DNA from: Saccharomonospora amisosensis
GTDB lineage: Bacteria > Actinomycetota > Actinomycetes > Mycobacteriales > Pseudonocardiaceae
Length of the DNA stretch: 64,000 nt
Reading direction: 5' to 3'
Assembly: GCF_011761185.1 (NCBI RefSeq)
Contig: NZ_JAAOYM010000001.1
Location: 4,650,001 to 4,714,000, forward strand
Part shown: positions 18,819 to 29,897 of the stretch, piece after piece
Position numbering within the stretch: the first letter of the stretch is position 1
Layout of the letters: every line of letters starts with the position of its first letter
The notes under the pieces: generated by a model
Database searches by the model: none
The model's input: the letters and a program-made list of their open reading frames with translations, nothing else
What the model was told of the DNA's origin: nothing
Position numbers and translations under genes: made by a program

Positions 18819-19100
18819 TTACTTGGCCTTCTCGCGGATCTCGACGAGCCGCCAGCGCTTGGTGGCCGACTGGGGCCGGGTCTCCATGAGGAGCACGCGG
18901 TCGCCCACACCGGCCGTGTTCTGCTCGTCGTGCGCCTTGACCTTCTTGGTCGAGCGCATCACCTTGCCGTACAGCGGGTGCTTCTTGCGGTCCTCGAGCT
19001 CGACCACGATCGTCTTGTCCATCTTGTCGGACACGACCAGACCTTCCCGGACCTTCCGGTAGTTACGGCCGGACTCCTTCTTCTGCACCGGCTCCGTCAT
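18819..19100 (-). CDS. rpsQ: 30S ribosomal protein S17
   Basis: 93 residues. S17 OB fold with [20 protein letters not shown] and [20 protein letters not shown]. It binds 16S helix 11. An N-terminal extension of about 15 residues precedes the fold. Its start overlaps the rpmC stop by four bases. Confidence 0.97.
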   Translation of the reverse strand: MTEPVQKKESGRNYRKVREGLVVSDKMDKTIVVELEDRKKHPLYGKVMRSTKKVKAHDEQNTAGVGDRVLLMETRPQSATKRWRLVEIREKAK

Positions 19101-19348
19101 GCGGCACCTTCACTCTCGTTCTCGTCAGGCGCGATGGAGAGCCCGAGCTCACGCTCGCGCATCACGGTGTAGATGCGGGCGATGTCCGCGCGCACGGTGC
19201 GCAGCCTGCGGTTGTTGTCGAGCTGCCCGGTGGCCATCTGGAACCGGAGGTTGAACAACTCCTCCTTGGCTTCCTTCAGCCGCAGCACGAGCTCCTCCGC
19301 AGTGAGCTCACGAAGTTCTGACGCCGCAACTCCTCCGGCCTTAGCCAT
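19097..19348 (-). CDS. rpmC: 50S ribosomal protein L29
   Basis: 83 residues. The two-helix L29 fold is seen in [20 protein letters not shown] and [21 protein letters not shown]29 lies at the polypeptide exit, next to L23. A short acidic C-terminal tail follows. It overlaps rplP by one base and rpsQ by four. Confidence 0.96.
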   Translation of the reverse strand: MAKAGGVAASELRELTAEELVLRLKEAKEELFNLRFQMATGQLDNNRRLRTVRADIARIYTVMRERELGLSIAPDENESEGAA

Positions 19349-19767
19349 CAGAACTCACCACCTTCGCGCGTCACGATCCGGCACTTCATCGGCAGCTTGT
19401 GGATCGCGCGGCGCAGCGCCTCGCGAGCCACGGTCTCGTTCGGGAAACTCATCTCGAACATGACCCTGCCCGGCTTCACGTTGGCCACCCACCACTCGGG
19501 CGATCCCTTACCGGAACCCATGCGGGTTTCGGCTGGCTTCTTCGTCAGCGGCCGGTCGGGGAAGATGTTGATCCAGATCTTCCCGCCACGCTTGATGTGC
19601 CGGGTCATGGCGATACGGGCAGACTCGATCTGCCGGTTCGTCACATAGCTGTGCTCGAGCGCCTGGATCCCGTACTCACCGAAGTTGACCTTGGTGCCAC
19701 CCTTGGCGGCGCCGGAACGCTTCGGCGAGTGCTGCTTGCGGTGCTTGACCTTGCGTGGGATGAGCAC
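19348..19767 (-). CDS. rplP: 50S ribosomal protein L16
   Basis: 139 residues starting [20 protein letters not shown]. Family blocks are [20 protein letters not shown] and [21 protein letters not shown]16 helps position the A-site tRNA and organise the peptidyl transferase centre. It follows rpsC with three bases between them. Confidence 0.97.
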   Translation of the reverse strand: MLIPRKVKHRKQHSPKRSGAAKGGTKVNFGEYGIQALEHSYVTNRQIESARIAMTRHIKRGGKIWINIFPDRPLTKKPAETRMGSGKGSPEWWVANVKPGRVMFEMSFPNETVAREALRRAIHKLPMKCRIVTREGGEF

Positions 19768-19770
19768 GCC

Positions 19771-20628
19771 TCAGCCCTCCGTTTTCTCTGCGGCGTCCTG
19801 CGCCGCCACCTGCGGAGCCTGGCCTGCGGCCACATCGGTGTCGCTCTGCGCGCCACCCTGCGAGGCCGCGGCGGCCCGGCCGGCTTCGGTCGAGGTCGGC
19901 GTGGTGCCGGAGGAACCGGAACGACGCCGGGAGGGCCGCTCGCGCCGTGGGGCGCGCTCGGCGGCCGCGGCCGCGTCCCGCTCCTGCTTGCCCTTCAGCC
20001 CACCGACGATGTCGCCCTTGTAGATCCACACCTTCACGCCGATCCGGCCGAAGGTGGTGCGAGCCTCAAAGAAGCCGTAGTCAATGTCGGCACGCAACGT
20101 GTGCAGCGGAACCCTGCCGTCGCGGTAGTGCTCCGAGCGCGACATCTCGGCGCCGCCGAGCCTGCCGCTGCACTGCACGCGGATGCCCTTGACCTGCGGC
20201 GAACGCATCGAGGTCTGGATCGCTTTACGCATGGCCCGCCGGAAAGCCACCCGGTTGGACAGCTGCTCGGCCACGCCCTGGGCGACCAGCTGCGCGTCCG
20301 ACTCGGGGTTCTTCACCTCGAGGATGTTCAGCTGCACCTGCTTGCCGGTGAGCTTCTCCAGTGCGCCACGAATCCGGTCGGCCTCGGCGCCACGGCGGCC
20401 GATGACGATGCCCGGCCGCGCGGTGTGGATGTCCACACGGACCCGGTCCCGGGTGCGCTCGATCTCGACCTTGGAAATACCGGCCCGCTCCATGCCCGTC
20501 GACAGGAGCTTGCGGATCTTGACGTCCTCGGCGACGTACTCCGAGTACTGCTTGTCGGCGTACCAGCGGGACTTCCAATCCGTGGTGATCCCGAGCCGGA
20601 AGCCGTGCGGGTTGATCTTCTGGCCCAC
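19771..20628 (-). CDS. rpsC: 30S ribosomal protein S3
   Basis: 285 residues. The KH domain is visible as [20 protein letters not shown], and the S3 C-terminal domain as [20 protein letters not shown] and [10 protein letters not shown]. About 70 residues of low-complexity Ala, Arg, Ser and Gln follow, an extension common in actinobacterial S3. S3 lines the mRNA entry tunnel. It overlaps rplV by one base. Confidence 0.97.
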   Translation of the reverse strand: MGQKINPHGFRLGITTDWKSRWYADKQYSEYVAEDVKIRKLLSTGMERAGISKVEIERTRDRVRVDIHTARPGIVIGRRGAEADRIRGALEKLTGKQVQLNILEVKNPESDAQLVAQGVAEQLSNRVAFRRAMRKAIQTSMRSPQVKGIRVQCSGRLGGAEMSRSEHYRDGRVPLHTLRADIDYGFFEARTTFGRIGVKVWIYKGDIVGGLKGKQERDAAAAAERAPRRERPSRRRSGSSGTTPTSTEAGRAAAASQGGAQSDTDVAAGQAPQVAAQDAAEKTEG

Positions 20629-21056
20629 TACCGGCCACCTGCCTTCTTCTTGCTCTTCGACTTCGCCTTGTCGGACGCGGGCCGGGACTCGAGCTCAACC
20701 GTGATGTGGCTGGTCCGCTTGCGGATCCGGTACGCCCGGCCCTGGGCGCGCGGCCGGATGCGCTTGAGCGTCGGACCTTCGTCGGCGTAGGCGTTCTTGA
20801 CCCAGAGCGTGTCCGGGTCGAGGTCCAGGTTGTTCTCCGCGTTGGCCATGGCACTGGCGAGCACCTTCGCCACGGGCCCACTGGCCGCCTGCGGAGCGAA
20901 CCTGAGCACGGCCAGCGCCTCGTTGGCGTTACGGCCCTTGATCAGCTCGATCACCCGGCGCACCTTGGTCGGCGAGTCCCGGACGAAGCGAGCTCGCGCG
21001 AAGGCTGTCGGCAGGGTCTCCTCTGCCTCGGCCACCGCGTCATTACGCGCGTTCAT
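20628..21056 (-). CDS. rplV: 50S ribosomal protein L22
   Basis: 142 residues. L22 motifs: [20 protein letters not shown] and the beta-hairpin region [20 protein letters not shown] that lines the exit tunnel. The C-terminal tail is Lys/Ser-rich. It lies between rpsS and rpsC. Confidence 0.97.
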   Translation of the reverse strand: MNARNDAVAEAEETLPTAFARARFVRDSPTKVRRVIELIKGRNANEALAVLRFAPQAASGPVAKVLASAMANAENNLDLDPDTLWVKNAYADEGPTLKRIRPRAQGRAYRIRKRTSHITVELESRPASDKAKSKSKKKAGGR

Positions 21057-21082
21057 CGCTGCTTCCCCTTCTCGGTGCGCGC

Positions 21083-21364
21083 TCAGCGGCGGCGCGACTT
21101 GCGGTCTTCCTTGACGTGGCCCTTGAAGGTCCGCGTCGGGGCGAACTCACCAAGTTTGTGTCCGACCATCGCCTCGGTGACGAACACCGGCACATGCTTG
21201 CGGCCGTCGTGCACCGCGATGGTGTGGCCGAGCATGTCCGGAATGATGGTCGACCTGCGAGACCAGGTCTTGATCACTGTCTTCTTGCCCGACTCGTTGA
21301 GCGCGTCCACCTTCTTGAGCAGGTGGTCGTCCACGAACGGGCCCTTCTTCAGGCTGCGCGGCAT
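21083..21364 (-). CDS. rpsS: 30S ribosomal protein S19
   Basis: 93 residues starting [20 protein letters not shown], full-length S19. The C-terminal [20 protein letters not shown] is typical. S19 is in the 30S head next to S13. It lies 18 bases downstream of rplB. Confidence 0.97.
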   Translation of the reverse strand: MPRSLKKGPFVDDHLLKKVDALNESGKKTVIKTWSRRSTIIPDMLGHTIAVHDGRKHVPVFVTEAMVGHKLGEFAPTRTFKGHVKEDRKSRRR

Positions 21365-21382
21365 CTCTTACTACCTCCCTGC

Positions 21383-22216
21383 TCAGCGCTTCTTGCCGGT
21401 GCGCCGACGGCGGACGATCAGCTTGTCGCTCGGCTTGCTGCGACGCGTGCGGCCTTCCGGCTTGCCGTTCGGGTTCACCGGGTGCCTACCGCCGGAGGTC
21501 TTGCCCTCGCCACCACCGTGCGGGTGGTCGACCGGGTTCATCACGACACCACGGACGGTGGGGCGCTTGCCGCGCCACCGGTTACGTCCCGCCTTGCCCC
21601 AGTTGATGTTGGAGTGCTCGGAGTTGCCGACCTCGCCGACCGTCGCCCTGTTGCGCACGTCCACGTTGCGGATCTCGCCGGAAGGCATCCGCAGCTGGGC
21701 GTACGGACCGTCCTTGGCGACCAACTGCACGCGGGCACCCGCCGACCTCGCGATCTTCGCGCCGCCGCCGGGACGGAGTTCGATCGCGTGGATCACGGTG
21801 CCCACCGGGATGTTGCGAAGCGGCAGGTTGTTGCCCGGCTTGATGTCGGCCCTCGGACCGCTCTCCACCCGGTCACCCTGCTTGAGGCGTTCCGGCGCGA
21901 TGATGTAGCGCTTGTCGCCGTCGGCGTAGTGCAGCAACGCGATGCGGGCACTGCGGTTGGGGTCGTACTCGATGTGCGCGACCTTGGCGGGAACACCGTC
22001 CTTGTCGTTACGCCGGAAGTCGATGACCCGGTACGCGCGCTTGTGTCCACCACCCTTGTGCCGGGTGGTGATCTTGCCAGCGGAGTTGCGGCCGCCACGC
22101 CCGTGCAGCGGACGCAGCAGTGCCTTCTCCGGCGTCGAGCGGGTGATCTCGGCGAAATCCGAGACGGAGGAGCCACGACGACCAGGCGTCGTCGGCTTGT
22201 ACTTGCGGATGCCCAT
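21383..22216 (-). CDS. rplB: 50S ribosomal protein L2
   Basis: 277 residues. L2 is needed for subunit association and the peptidyl transferase centre. The conserved functional block [20 protein letters not shown] holds the histidine implicated in activity. The N-terminus [20 protein letters not shown] is also standard. It lies between rplW and rpsS. Confidence 0.98.
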   Translation of the reverse strand: MGIRKYKPTTPGRRGSSVSDFAEITRSTPEKALLRPLHGRGGRNSAGKITTRHKGGGHKRAYRVIDFRRNDKDGVPAKVAHIEYDPNRSARIALLHYADGDKRYIIAPERLKQGDRVESGPRADIKPGNNLPLRNIPVGTVIHAIELRPGGGAKIARSAGARVQLVAKDGPYAQLRMPSGEIRNVDVRNRATVGEVGNSEHSNINWGKAGRNRWRGKRPTVRGVVMNPVDHPHGGGEGKTSGGRHPVNPNGKPEGRTRRSKPSDKLIVRRRRTGKKR

Positions 22217-22230
22217 GTCTTCTCAGTCCC

Positions 22231-22542
22231 TTACGCGGCGGGTCCGCCGAAGATCTCGATCGGCTTGCTCTCGGCCGAGAGCGTGACAATGGCGCGCTTG
22301 GTGTCCTTGCGCTTGCCGTAGCCGTACCGGGTGCGCTTGCGCTTACCCGGCCGGTTCAGCGTGTTCACGCTGATCACCTTCACGCCGAAGACCTTCTCGA
22401 CCGCGACCTTGATCTGGGTCTTGTTGGCGTCGGGGCGGACAAGAAAGGTGTACTTGTGATCCTCAAGCAGCCCGTACGACTTCTCGGAGATCACCGGCGC
22501 GATCAGGATGTCACGCGGGTCGGGAATCGCCACGGAGCTCAT
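22231..22542 (-). CDS. rplW: 50S ribosomal protein L23
   Basis: 103 residues. L23 docks trigger factor and SRP at the tunnel exit. Typical blocks are [20 protein letters not shown] and [20 protein letters not shown]. The loop [20 protein letters not shown] inserts into rRNA. The start overlaps the rplD stop by four bases. Confidence 0.97.
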   Translation of the reverse strand: MSSVAIPDPRDILIAPVISEKSYGLLEDHKYTFLVRPDANKTQIKVAVEKVFGVKVISVNTLNRPGKRKRTRYGYGKRKDTKRAIVTLSAESKPIEIFGGPAA

Positions 22543-23210
22543 GCCTGGTCACTCCTTTCGGCATCGCCCGACTTGGCCGCCCTGCTCGGGCCGGCGAGAA
22601 ACACGTCGAACGCCGCCTTGGTGAACACGACGTCATCGTTGACGAGAACGTCGTAGGTGTTGAGCTGGTCGGGGGTCAGCAGGTGCACGTTCGGCAGGTT
22701 GCGCACGGAAAGCCTGCTCAGCTCCTCGTCGCGGTGCAGCACCACGAGCACACGCTTGGCCTGCGTCACCGCGGCGAGCGCGGCCTTGGCTGCCTTCGTG
22801 GACGGCTTCTCACCGGACACCAGCTCCGTGACCACGTGCAGTTGCCCTGAGCGCGCCCGGTCGGAGAGGGCGCCGCGCAGCGCGGCCGCCTTCATCTTCT
22901 TCGGGGTCCGCTGGGTGTAGTCACGTGGCGTGGGGCCGTGCACGGTGCCACCGCCGGTGAACTGCGGTGCACGGACCGAACCCTGCCTGGCGCGACCGGT
23001 TCCCTTCTGCCGGTACGGCTTGCGGCCACCGCCGCGCACCTCGCCCCTGGTCTTCGTGTCGTGCGTACCCTGCCGCGCCGCGGCCAGCTGGGCCACGACG
23101 ACCTGGTGCATCAGCGGGATGTTCGCCGGTACGTCGAAGATCTCGGCGGGAAGCTCGACCGTCCCCTCGGCCTTGCCTGCCGGGGTCTTGAGTTCCACGG
23201 TCGCGGTCAC
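22539..23210 (-). CDS. rplD: 50S ribosomal protein L4
   Basis: 223 residues. The long loop lining the exit tunnel is visible: [20 protein letters not shown] and [20 protein letters not shown]. In E. coli L4 also represses the S10 operon through its leader; the rpsJ upstream region here has hairpins but I cannot show equivalence. It overlaps rplC and rplW by four bases each. Confidence 0.97.
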   Translation of the reverse strand: MTATVELKTPAGKAEGTVELPAEIFDVPANIPLMHQVVVAQLAAARQGTHDTKTRGEVRGGGRKPYRQKGTGRARQGSVRAPQFTGGGTVHGPTPRDYTQRTPKKMKAAALRGALSDRARSGQLHVVTELVSGEKPSTKAAKAALAAVTQAKRVLVVLHRDEELSRLSVRNLPNVHLLTPDQLNTYDVLVNDDVVFTKAAFDVFLAGPSRAAKSGDAERSDQA

Positions 23211-23863
23211 TGCGTCACACCACCCTTCGCGGCGCTGCGGACGAAGATCAGCCCGCCCTTGGGTCCGGGAACCGCGCCCTTGATCAGCAGCAGGCCGTCC
23301 TCGGGACGCACCGCGTGCACGGTGAGGCCCTGCGTCGTCACTCGCTGGTTGCCCATCCGGCCCGCCATGCGCAGGCCCTTGAACACACGGCCAGGAGTGG
23401 CGCAGCCGCCGATCGAACCGGGAGCACGGTGCTTGGCCTGGTTACCGTGGCTGGCGCCCTGCCCGGAGAAGCCATGTCGCTTCATTACACCGGCGTAGCC
23501 CTTGCCCTTGCTGGTACCGGTCACGTCGACCACGGAACCGCTGGGGAACACCTCCGCGGTGATCTCCTGGCCGACCTCGTAGGACTCGGCGTCGGCCGTG
23601 CGTAGCTCGGCGATGTAGCGCCGCGGTGTCACACCGGCCTTCTCGAAGTGGCCCGTCCTCGGCTTGTTGACCCTGCGTGGGTCGACGGCACCGAAGGCGA
23701 GCTGTACGGCCGAGTAGCCGTCCGTCTCCTTGTTGCGCACCTGGGTCACCACGTTCGGCCCGGCCTGCACGACGGTCACCGGGACAACCCGGTTGTTCTC
23801 GTCGAAGACCTGGGTCATGCCGAGCTTGGTGCCCAGAATGCCCTTCACTTGCCTTTCAGACAT
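23207..23863 (-). CDS. rplC: 50S ribosomal protein L3
   Basis: 218 residues starting [20 protein letters not shown]. The loop reaching the peptidyl transferase centre, [20 protein letters not shown], is present, as is [17 protein letters not shown]3 initiates 50S assembly. It lies 30 bases downstream of rpsJ. Confidence 0.97.
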   Translation of the reverse strand: MSERQVKGILGTKLGMTQVFDENNRVVPVTVVQAGPNVVTQVRNKETDGYSAVQLAFGAVDPRRVNKPRTGHFEKAGVTPRRYIAELRTADAESYEVGQEITAEVFPSGSVVDVTGTSKGKGYAGVMKRHGFSGQGASHGNQAKHRAPGSIGGCATPGRVFKGLRMAGRMGNQRVTTQGLTVHAVRPEDGLLLIKGAVPGPKGGLIFVRSAAKGGVTQ

Positions 23864-23893
23864 GAGTCTCTATCTCCGCCGCTCGACCAACGC

Positions 23894-24199
23894 TTACTGG
23901 ATGTTGACGTCGACGCTCGCCGGAAGGTCGATGCGCATCAGCGCGTCGACCGTCTTCGGCGTCGGGTCGAGGATGTCGATCAGACGCTTGTGCGTGCGCA
24001 TCTCGAAGTGCTCGCGCGAGTCCTTGTACTTGTGCGGCGAACGGATGACGCAGTAAACGTTCTTCTCGGTGGGCAGCGGCACAGGTCCGACGACCGAGGC
24101 GCCGGTGCGCGTCACCGTCTCGACGATCTTGCGCGCGCTGGCGTCGATCGCCTCGTGGTCGTAGGCCTTGAGCCTGATGCGGATCTTCTGTCCCGCCAT
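23894..24199 (-). CDS. rpsJ: 30S ribosomal protein S10 (NusE)
   Basis: 101 residues, full-length S10: [20 protein letters not shown] and [21 protein letters not shown]10 is a 30S head protein and, as NusE, a partner of NusB and NusG in transcription-translation coupling. It is the first gene of the S10 region; the 315-base gap upstream separates it from tuf. Confidence 0.97.
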
Positions 24200-24365
24200 G
24201 GTTCCTTACCGTCTCGTACCGCTGTTACCGCACGTCAACGACTTGCCTTCCGGTCCACGCGGTCGGGCGTGTCGCGCCCACTACGCAGACTGATCCCGCA
24301 GGATCGTTGTCGTGCCGCTAGGTCTGTCACATCACGAAGGGCCGACGGCGCGGCCGGCCACTCCC

Positions 24366-24388
24366 GACCCACGGAAAGACCGTGGGTC
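24366..24388 (-). promoter_or_regulatory. Perfect hairpin in the rpsJ upstream region
   Basis: GACCCACGG and CCGTGGGTC (9 bp, fully paired) around a five-base loop. It lies between the tuf-proximal hairpin and rpsJ. It could be part of the S10-operon leader or a second terminator stage after tuf. I see no clear promoter in 24200-24360. Confidence 0.5.
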
Positions 24389-24404
24389 CAGGACGCTCGC
24401 AGCA

Positions 24405-24448
24405 GGGCGGCCGATTTCTTGAACTCAGTCCCTGGAAATCGGCCGCCC
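24405..24448 (-). terminator. Probable tuf terminator
   Basis: A 14-bp stem (GGGCGGCCGATTTC pairing with GAAATCGGCCGCCC) around a 16-base loop, about 67 bases after the tuf stop. No T-run follows, which is common for actinobacterial terminators. Confidence 0.55.
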
Positions 24449-24514
24449 CGCGTCGAGCAACCTTAACAGGATGCCACACGGGCACCCGGCATTCGCACCG
24501 GGGGGTGCACTGCC

Positions 24515-25708
24515 TTACTTGATGATCTTGGTGACCTGACCGGCACCAACGGTACGGCCACCCTCACGGATGGCGAACCGCAGACCCTCGTCCATGGCGA
24601 CCGGCTGGATCAGCTGCACCGAGATGTGGGTGTTGTCGCCGGGCATGACCATCTCCGTGCCCTCGGGAAGGGTCACGACGCCGGTCACGTCCGTGGTGCG
24701 GAAGTAGAACTGCGGGCGGTAGTTGTTGAAGAACGGCGTGTGCCGACCACCCTCGTCCTTGGACAGAATGTAGACCTGGCCCTCGAACTCGGTGTGCGGC
24801 GTGGTGGTGCCGGGCTTCACGACGACCTGACCGCGCTCCACGTCCTCACGCTTCACACCACGCAGCAGCAGAGCCGCGTTGTCACCGGCCTGACCGTAGT
24901 CCAGCATCTTGTTGAACATCTCGATGCTCGTGACCGTGGTCTTGCGCGAGTCGGGCCGGATACCGACGATCTCGACCTCTTCGTTGAGCTTGATCTCACC
25001 GCGCTCGATACGGCCGGTGACGACCGTCCCGCGACCGGTGATGGTGAAGACGTCCTCGATCGGCATCAGGAACGGCTTCTCGGTGTCACGCACCGGGTCC
25101 GGGATGTTGTCGTCCACGGCCTCCATGAGGTCGAGCACGCTCTGCGACCACTTCTCGTCGCCCTCGAGCGCCTTCAGCCCGGACACGCGAACCACCGGAG
25201 CGTCGTCGCCGGGGAACTCCTGGGCGCTCAGCAGCTCACGGACCTCCATCTCGACGAGCTCGAGGATCTCCTCGTCGTCCACCATGTCGGCCTTGTTCAG
25301 AGCCACCACGATGTAGGGCACACCGACCTGACGGGCGAGCAGCACGTGCTCGCGAGTCTGCGGCATCGGGCCGTCGGTGGCCGCCACCACGAGGATCGCG
25401 CCGTCCATCTGGGCCGCACCGGTGATCATGTTCTTGATGTAGTCGGCGTGACCCGGAGCGTCGACGTGCGCGTAGTGCCGCTTGTCGGTCTGGTACTCGA
25501 CGTGCGAGATGTTGATCGTGATACCGCGCTGCTTCTCCTCGGGCGCGTTGTCGATCTGGTCGAACGCGCGCGACTGGTTCAGCTCGGGAAACTTGTCGTG
25601 GAGAACCTTGGTGATCGCCGCGGTCAGAGTGGTCTTGCCGTGGTCGACGTGCCCGATGGTTCCGATGTTGACGTGCGGCTTGCTCCGCTCGAACTTCGCC
25701 TTCGCCAC
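24515..25708 (-). CDS. tuf: Elongation factor Tu
   Basis: 397 residues. GTPase delivering aminoacyl-tRNA. The G1 motif [15 protein letters not shown]3 [13 protein letters not shown]4 ALNKADM and the effector region [18 protein letters not shown] are intact. Domains 2 and 3 are complete to the C-terminal [16 protein letters not shown]. It is separated from fusA by 192 bases, enough for its own promoter, though I cannot point to one confidently. Confidence 0.98.
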   Translation of the reverse strand: MAKAKFERSKPHVNIGTIGHVDHGKTTLTAAITKVLHDKFPELNQSRAFDQIDNAPEEKQRGITINISHVEYQTDKRHYAHVDAPGHADYIKNMITGAAQMDGAILVVAATDGPMPQTREHVLLARQVGVPYIVVALNKADMVDDEEILELVEMEVRELLSAQEFPGDDAPVVRVSGLKALEGDEKWSQSVLDLMEAVDDNIPDPVRDTEKPFLMPIEDVFTITGRGTVVTGRIERGEIKLNEEVEIVGIRPDSRKTTVTSIEMFNKMLDYGQAGDNAALLLRGVKREDVERGQVVVKPGTTTPHTEFEGQVYILSKDEGGRHTPFFNNYRPQFYFRTTDVTGVVTLPEGTEMVMPGDNTHISVQLIQPVAMDEGLRFAIREGGRTVGAGQVTKIIK

Positions 25709-25900
25709 TGGAATGTCCTCCTGGACTTTCTTGCTCGTGACCGGCGTGGCTGCCGATCTACGACTCGATCTGGTCAGTTGTGCGGACCTTCAGGGAACAG
25801 CCCCTTGGCGCCCGCTTTGGATGCTTTGAGGGTTGTTACTCCCCCACCGCCGCGGTGCCGATGTGAAGACACCGGGTTCGCCGTACCCGTCCCAGGGCGC

Positions 25901-28000
25901 TCACTCCCCCGTCGCCTTCGCGATGATCTCCTTCGCGACGTTCGCCGGAACCTCCGCGTAGGAGTCGAAGTGCATCGTGTAGTTGGCACGACCTTGGGTC
26001 TTCGACCGCAGGTCGCCCACGTACCCGAACATCTCCGACAGCGGCACGAGCGCCTTCACGACGCGCGTGCCCGACCTCTCCTCCATGGCCTGGATCTGGC
26101 CACGGCGGGAGTTCAGGTCGCCGATGACGTCACCCATGTAGTCCTCGGGTGTGGTCACCTCGACCGCCATCATCGGCTCCAGCAGTACCGGGCCTGCCTT
26201 CCTCGCGGCCTCCTTCATCGCCATCGAACCGGCGATCTTGAAGGCCATTTCCGAGGAGTCGACCTCGTGGTACGCACCGTCCAACAAGGTGAACTTCAAC
26301 CCGACGAGCGGATAGCCTGCGAGCACGCCGTACTGCATGGCGTCCTGCGCACCCGCGTCCACCGATGGGATGTACTCCCTCGGCACGCGGCCACCGGTGA
26401 CCTTGTTGTCGAACTCGTAGAGTGCGCCGTCCGTGGTCTGCAGCGGCTCGAGCTTGACGATCACCTTCGCGAACTGACCGGAACCACCGGTCTGCTTCTT
26501 GTGGGTGTACTCGAGCTTCTCGACGGTGTTGCGGACGGTCTCACGGTAGGCGACCTGGGGCTTACCGATGTTCGCCTCGACCTTGTAGTCGGACTTCATC
26601 CGGTTGACGAGCACCTCGAGGTGGAGCTCGCCCATGCCCTCGATGATCGTCTGCCCGGTCTCCTCGTCCTGGCTGACCCGGAAGGTCGGGTCCTCCTCGG
26701 CGAGCTTCTGGATCGCGGTGGAGAGCTTCTCCTGGTCCGCCTTGGTCTTGGGCTCGATGGCGACCTTGATGACCGGCTCGGGGAAGGTCATCGACTCCAG
26801 CACAACCGGGTTCTGCGGGTCGGCGAGGGTGTCGCCGGTCGTGGTGTCCTTCAGCCCGATGACGGCGTAGATGTGGCCCGCCTGCGCCTCATCGACTGGG
26901 TTCTCCTTGTTGGAGTGCATCTGGAAGATCTTGCCGATGCGCTCCTTGCGCTCCTTGGTCGCGTTGACGACCTGGCTGCCCGCCGCGACCTTGCCCGAGT
27001 AGACCCGGATGTAGGTCAGCTTCCCGAAGAACGGGTGCGCGGCGATCTTGAACGCGAGCGCGGAGAACGGCTCAGTAACCGACGGCTTGCGCATGACCGC
27101 GGTCTCGCCGTCGGTCAGCGTCCCTTCCACCGGCGGCAGATCCAGCGGCGACGGCAGGTAGTCGATCACGGCGTCGAGCATGGGCTGCACGCCCTTGTTC
27201 TTGAACGCCGAACCGGCAAGCACCGGGTAGGCCGCGCGCTCCGTGGTGAGCTTGCGGATGCCGTTCTTGATCTCGGCTTCGGTCAGCTCTTCGCCGCCGA
27301 AGTACTTCTCCATGAGCTCGTCGTCGGTCTCTGCGACGGCCTCGACCAGCTTGTCGCGATATTCGGCGGCCTTGTCGGCGAGCGAGGCCGGGATTTCCTC
27401 GACCTCGTAGTCCTCGCCCTTCTTGACGTCGCCACGCCACGTCAGCGCCTTCATGCGGACGAGGTCGATCACACCCTCGAACTCGCTCTCCGCGCCGATC
27501 GGCAACTGGATGACGAGCGGGCGGGCGCCGAGGCGCTCCTCAATGGTGCGCACGGTGAAGTAGAAGTCCGCGCCCAGCTTGTCCATCTTGTTGACGAAGC
27601 AGATGCGAGGGACCTCGTACTTGTCGGCCTGGCGCCAAACCTGCTCGGACTGCGGCTCGACACCCTCCTTGCCGTCGAAGACGGCGACCGCGCCGTCGAG
27701 CACGCGCAGGTTGCGCTCCACCTCGACGGTGAAGTCGACGTGGCCAGGGGTGTCGATGATGTTGATCTGGTAGTCGTTCCAGAAGGTGGTGGTGGCAGCC
27801 GAGGTGATGGTGATACCCCGCTTCTGCTCCTCCTCCATCCAGTCCATCGTCGCGGCGCCGTCGTGCACCTCGCCGATCTTGTAGTTGATCCCGGTGTAGA
27901 ACAGGATCCGCTCGGTGGTGGTCGTCTTACCGGCGTCGATGTGGGCCATGATGCCGATGTTGCGGACCTTGCTCAGGTCGGTCAGCACGTCACGTGCCAC
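25901..28000 (-). CDS. fusA: Elongation factor G
   Basis: 699 residues from the GTG at 28000, chosen because AGGGGA lies eight bases upstream and the protein then begins [16 protein letters not shown] as in other actinobacteria. A TTG seven codons earlier overlaps that ribosome-binding site. EF-G is the translocation GTPase: G1 [16 protein letters not shown]3 [17 protein letters not shown]4 FVNKMDKLG. All five domains appear complete. It lies between rpsG and tuf. Confidence 0.97.
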   Translation of the reverse strand: MARDVLTDLSKVRNIGIMAHIDAGKTTTTERILFYTGINYKIGEVHDGAATMDWMEEEQKRGITITSAATTTFWNDYQINIIDTPGHVDFTVEVERNLRVLDGAVAVFDGKEGVEPQSEQVWRQADKYEVPRICFVNKMDKLGADFYFTVRTIEERLGARPLVIQLPIGAESEFEGVIDLVRMKALTWRGDVKKGEDYEVEEIPASLADKAAEYRDKLVEAVAETDDELMEKYFGGEELTEAEIKNGIRKLTTERAAYPVLAGSAFKNKGVQPMLDAVIDYLPSPLDLPPVEGTLTDGETAVMRKPSVTEPFSALAFKIAAHPFFGKLTYIRVYSGKVAAGSQVVNATKERKERIGKIFQMHSNKENPVDEAQAGHIYAVIGLKDTTTGDTLADPQNPVVLESMTFPEPVIKVAIEPKTKADQEKLSTAIQKLAEEDPTFRVSQDEETGQTIIEGMGELHLEVLVNRMKSDYKVEANIGKPQVAYRETVRNTVEKLEYTHKKQTGGSGQFAKVIVKLEPLQTTDGALYEFDNKVTGGRVPREYIPSVDAGAQDAMQYGVLAGYPLVGLKFTLLDGAYHEVDSSEMAFKIAGSMAMKEAARKAGPVLLEPMMAVEVTTPEDYMGDVIGDLNSRRGQIQAMEERSGTRVVKALVPLSEMFGYVGDLRSKTQGRANYTMHFDSYAEVPANVAKEIIAKATGE

Positions 28001-28075
28001 TTCAGTGTTCCCCTGTCTCAAACGTGGGGCCCGGCATTGGCTGATCGTCCCGGACCGGGCGACTGTGTTCCTTGC

Positions 28076-28546
28076 TCACCAGCGGTAGTGGGCAAAAGCC
28101 TTGTTGGACTCGGCCATCTTGTGGGTGTCCTCGCGGCGCTTCACGCTGGCCCCGAGGCCGTTGCTCGCGTCGAGCAGCTCGTTCTGCAGGCGCTCGATCA
28201 TGGTCTTCTCGCGGCGCTGCCGCGCGAAGGTGACGATCCAGCGCAGCGCAAGGGTGGTCGAGCGACCGGGCTTGACCTCGATGGGCACCTGGTAGGTCGC
28301 GCCACCAACCCTGCGGCTCTTCACCTCGAGAGTGGGCCGCACGTTGTCCAGCGCACGCTTCAGTGTGACGACCGGATCGGTGCCGGTCTTCTCACGAGCC
28401 CCTTCCAGCGCGCCGTAGACGATTCGCTCGGCGAGCGAACGCTTCCCGTCCGTCAGCACCTTATTCACCAGCTGGGTGACGAGCGGAGATGCGTACACCG
28501 GGTCAGCGATCAGCGGCCGCTTCGGGGCCGGACCCTTGCGGGGCAT
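28076..28546 (-). CDS. rpsG: 30S ribosomal protein S7
   Basis: 156 residues from the ATG at 28546 ([20 protein letters not shown]). A longer frame runs into rpsL and is spurious. S7 initiates 30S head assembly and contacts the E site. Blocks: [20 protein letters not shown] and [20 protein letters not shown]. It overlaps rpsL by one base. Confidence 0.97.
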   Translation of the reverse strand: MPRKGPAPKRPLIADPVYASPLVTQLVNKVLTDGKRSLAERIVYGALEGAREKTGTDPVVTLKRALDNVRPTLEVKSRRVGGATYQVPIEVKPGRSTTLALRWIVTFARQRREKTMIERLQNELLDASNGLGASVKRREDTHKMAESNKAFAHYRW

Positions 28547-28920
28547 TAGCTCTTCTCCTTCTTCGCGCCGTACCGGCTGCGCGCCTGCTTGCGGTTCTTC
28601 ACACCCTGGGTGTCGAGCGAACCGCGGATGATCTTGTAGCGAACGCCCGGCAGGTCCTTCACACGCCCGCCACGCACGAGCACCATGGAGTGCTCCTGGA
28701 GGTTGTGACCCTCGCCGGGAATGTAGGCCGTGACCTCGATGCCGCTGGTCAGCTTCACACGCGCGACCTTGCGCAGCGCCGAGTTCGGCTTCTTGGGTGT
28801 GGTCGTGTACACGCGCGTGCACACACCACGACGCTGCGGGCTCCCCTTGAGCGCCGCGGTCTTCTGCTTGGCAGCCTTGTCCTGGCGGCCCTTGCGGACC
28901 AACTGCTGGATCGTGGGCAA
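28546..28920 (-). CDS. rpsL: 30S ribosomal protein S12
   Basis: 124 residues, full-length S12 of the decoding centre. The two loops where streptomycin-resistance changes occur are wild type: Lys43 in [13 protein letters not shown] and Lys88 in [11 protein letters not shown]. First gene of the rpsL-rpsG-fusA-tuf run. Confidence 0.98.
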   Translation of the reverse strand: MPTIQQLVRKGRQDKAAKQKTAALKGSPQRRGVCTRVYTTTPKKPNSALRKVARVKLTSGIEVTAYIPGEGHNLQEHSMVLVRGGRVKDLPGVRYKIIRGSLDTQGVKNRKQARSRYGAKKEKS

Positions 28921-29324
28921 TGGACCAGCTTTCTGTCGCGTCCTTCAGCTATACAGCTCTGCTTGTCTCCCCGGTCCCCGAGGTCGGGCGTGTCGGCCCG
29001 CGTCAGGATCTTCGCGACCCTTCAACTTCCCATCGGGATTGCCGTGGAGCTCCGCCTGGCCAGCGCGGCGAACCGGGAACACCCGGACGTGGCCCGATGG
29101 CGCACGGAGCAGCCCGACAGCTGCCGGGCACGGTCGTCAAAGATACCCGCCCGCATTGATGGCTACCACATCGGGGGTCGCTTCCGGCCCACCAAGCAGC
29201 CACGGACGGATGGCCTGCGGTTACCAGCTTACCCGATTCCGGCCCACGGCCGTGTGGGGATGATCCATCATGAGTCCGCAAAGCAAGCCGGCCGTCGCAG
29301 CCACCATAGCCCGGGAGGCCCCTC
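28921..29324. other. Divergent intergenic region between rpsL and the T7SS cassette
   Basis: 404 bases expected to hold the rpsL-operon promoter (minus) and that of the plus-strand cassette. On the minus strand a TATAGC hexamer near 28950 is a possible -10 for rpsL, without a good -35. GGGAGG just before the GTG at 29325 is the ribosome-binding site of the first cassette gene. No convincing ORF, repeat copy or hairpin was seen. Confidence 0.5.
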
Positions 29325-29897
29325 GTGTCAGCGGAGTTCGACCAACTGGTCGCGGAGTTCGAGAAGTTCCAGTCCAAGATCAAGAATGTGGATGACCGAT
29401 TCGCGAACCTCGGTCAGCTGCGCAACGAGATTGCCTCGCTCGAGGCAACCGCCACCTCCGCCGACCGCTCCATCACCGTCGTGGCTGGTCCCGGCGGCGC
29501 CATCAAGGACATCCAGTTCACAGAGAAGGCGCTGGGCCAGCAACCACAGGCGTTGTCTTCGGCTCTGCTCACAACTATCCAGCAGGCCGTGGCGGAGGCG
29601 GCACGCAAACAGGCCGGGCTCGTCGACGAGCACCTCGGTGACGACGCCCAACTCAGCGAGCAGGTTCTCCAGGCCCAGGCGGAACTGTTCGGCACTTCCG
29701 TTGAGGAGCTGCGCTCCCAGCACGGCGACGGCGTCCGCAGGCAGCCTGCCGAGGAGGAGTACCACGACGACTACTCGCAGCGGACGGTGCTGAGCTCCGG
29801 CGCTGACCGTGGCACCCAGGCACCGCCACCCAGCGCGGGTGGCAGCTCGGCGGGCGAGGAGTTCCTGCAGAACCTGTTCAACGAGGAGGACCGCTGA
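29325..29897 (+). CDS. YbaB/EbfC-like protein of a T7SS cassette
   Basis: 190 residues from a GTG preceded by GGGAGG. The N-terminal helix (FDQLVAEFEKFQSKIKNVDD) followed by strands SITVVAGPGGAIKDIQFTEK and a helical segment (LLTTIQQAVAEAARKQAGLV) matches the small YbaB/EbfC nucleoid-associated fold. A disordered acidic C-terminal tail of about 70 residues is rich in Pro, Ser, Gly and Gln. Such proteins are often encoded next to WXG100-type genes in actinobacteria. It overlaps the next gene by one base, so they are co-transcribed. A DNA-binding role is inferred from the fold only. Confidence 0.75.
   Translation: MSAEFDQLVAEFEKFQSKIKNVDDRFANLGQLRNEIASLEATATSADRSITVVAGPGGAIKDIQFTEKALGQQPQALSSALLTTIQQAVAEAARKQAGLVDEHLGDDAQLSEQVLQAQAELFGTSVEELRSQHGDGVRRQPAEEEYHDDYSQRTVLSSGADRGTQAPPPSAGGSSAGEEFLQNLFNEEDR

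Noticed and set aside
24200-24360. Promoter for rpsJ (TTGACG near 24234-24239, minus strand)
   Set aside because: No -10 hexamer at suitable spacing, so not reported as a feature.
24626-28549. Open frame of 1307 codons antisense to tuf, fusA and rpsG
   Set aside because: Mirror frame of highly conserved genes with a biased Val/Leu/Asp/His composition and no recognisable domain.
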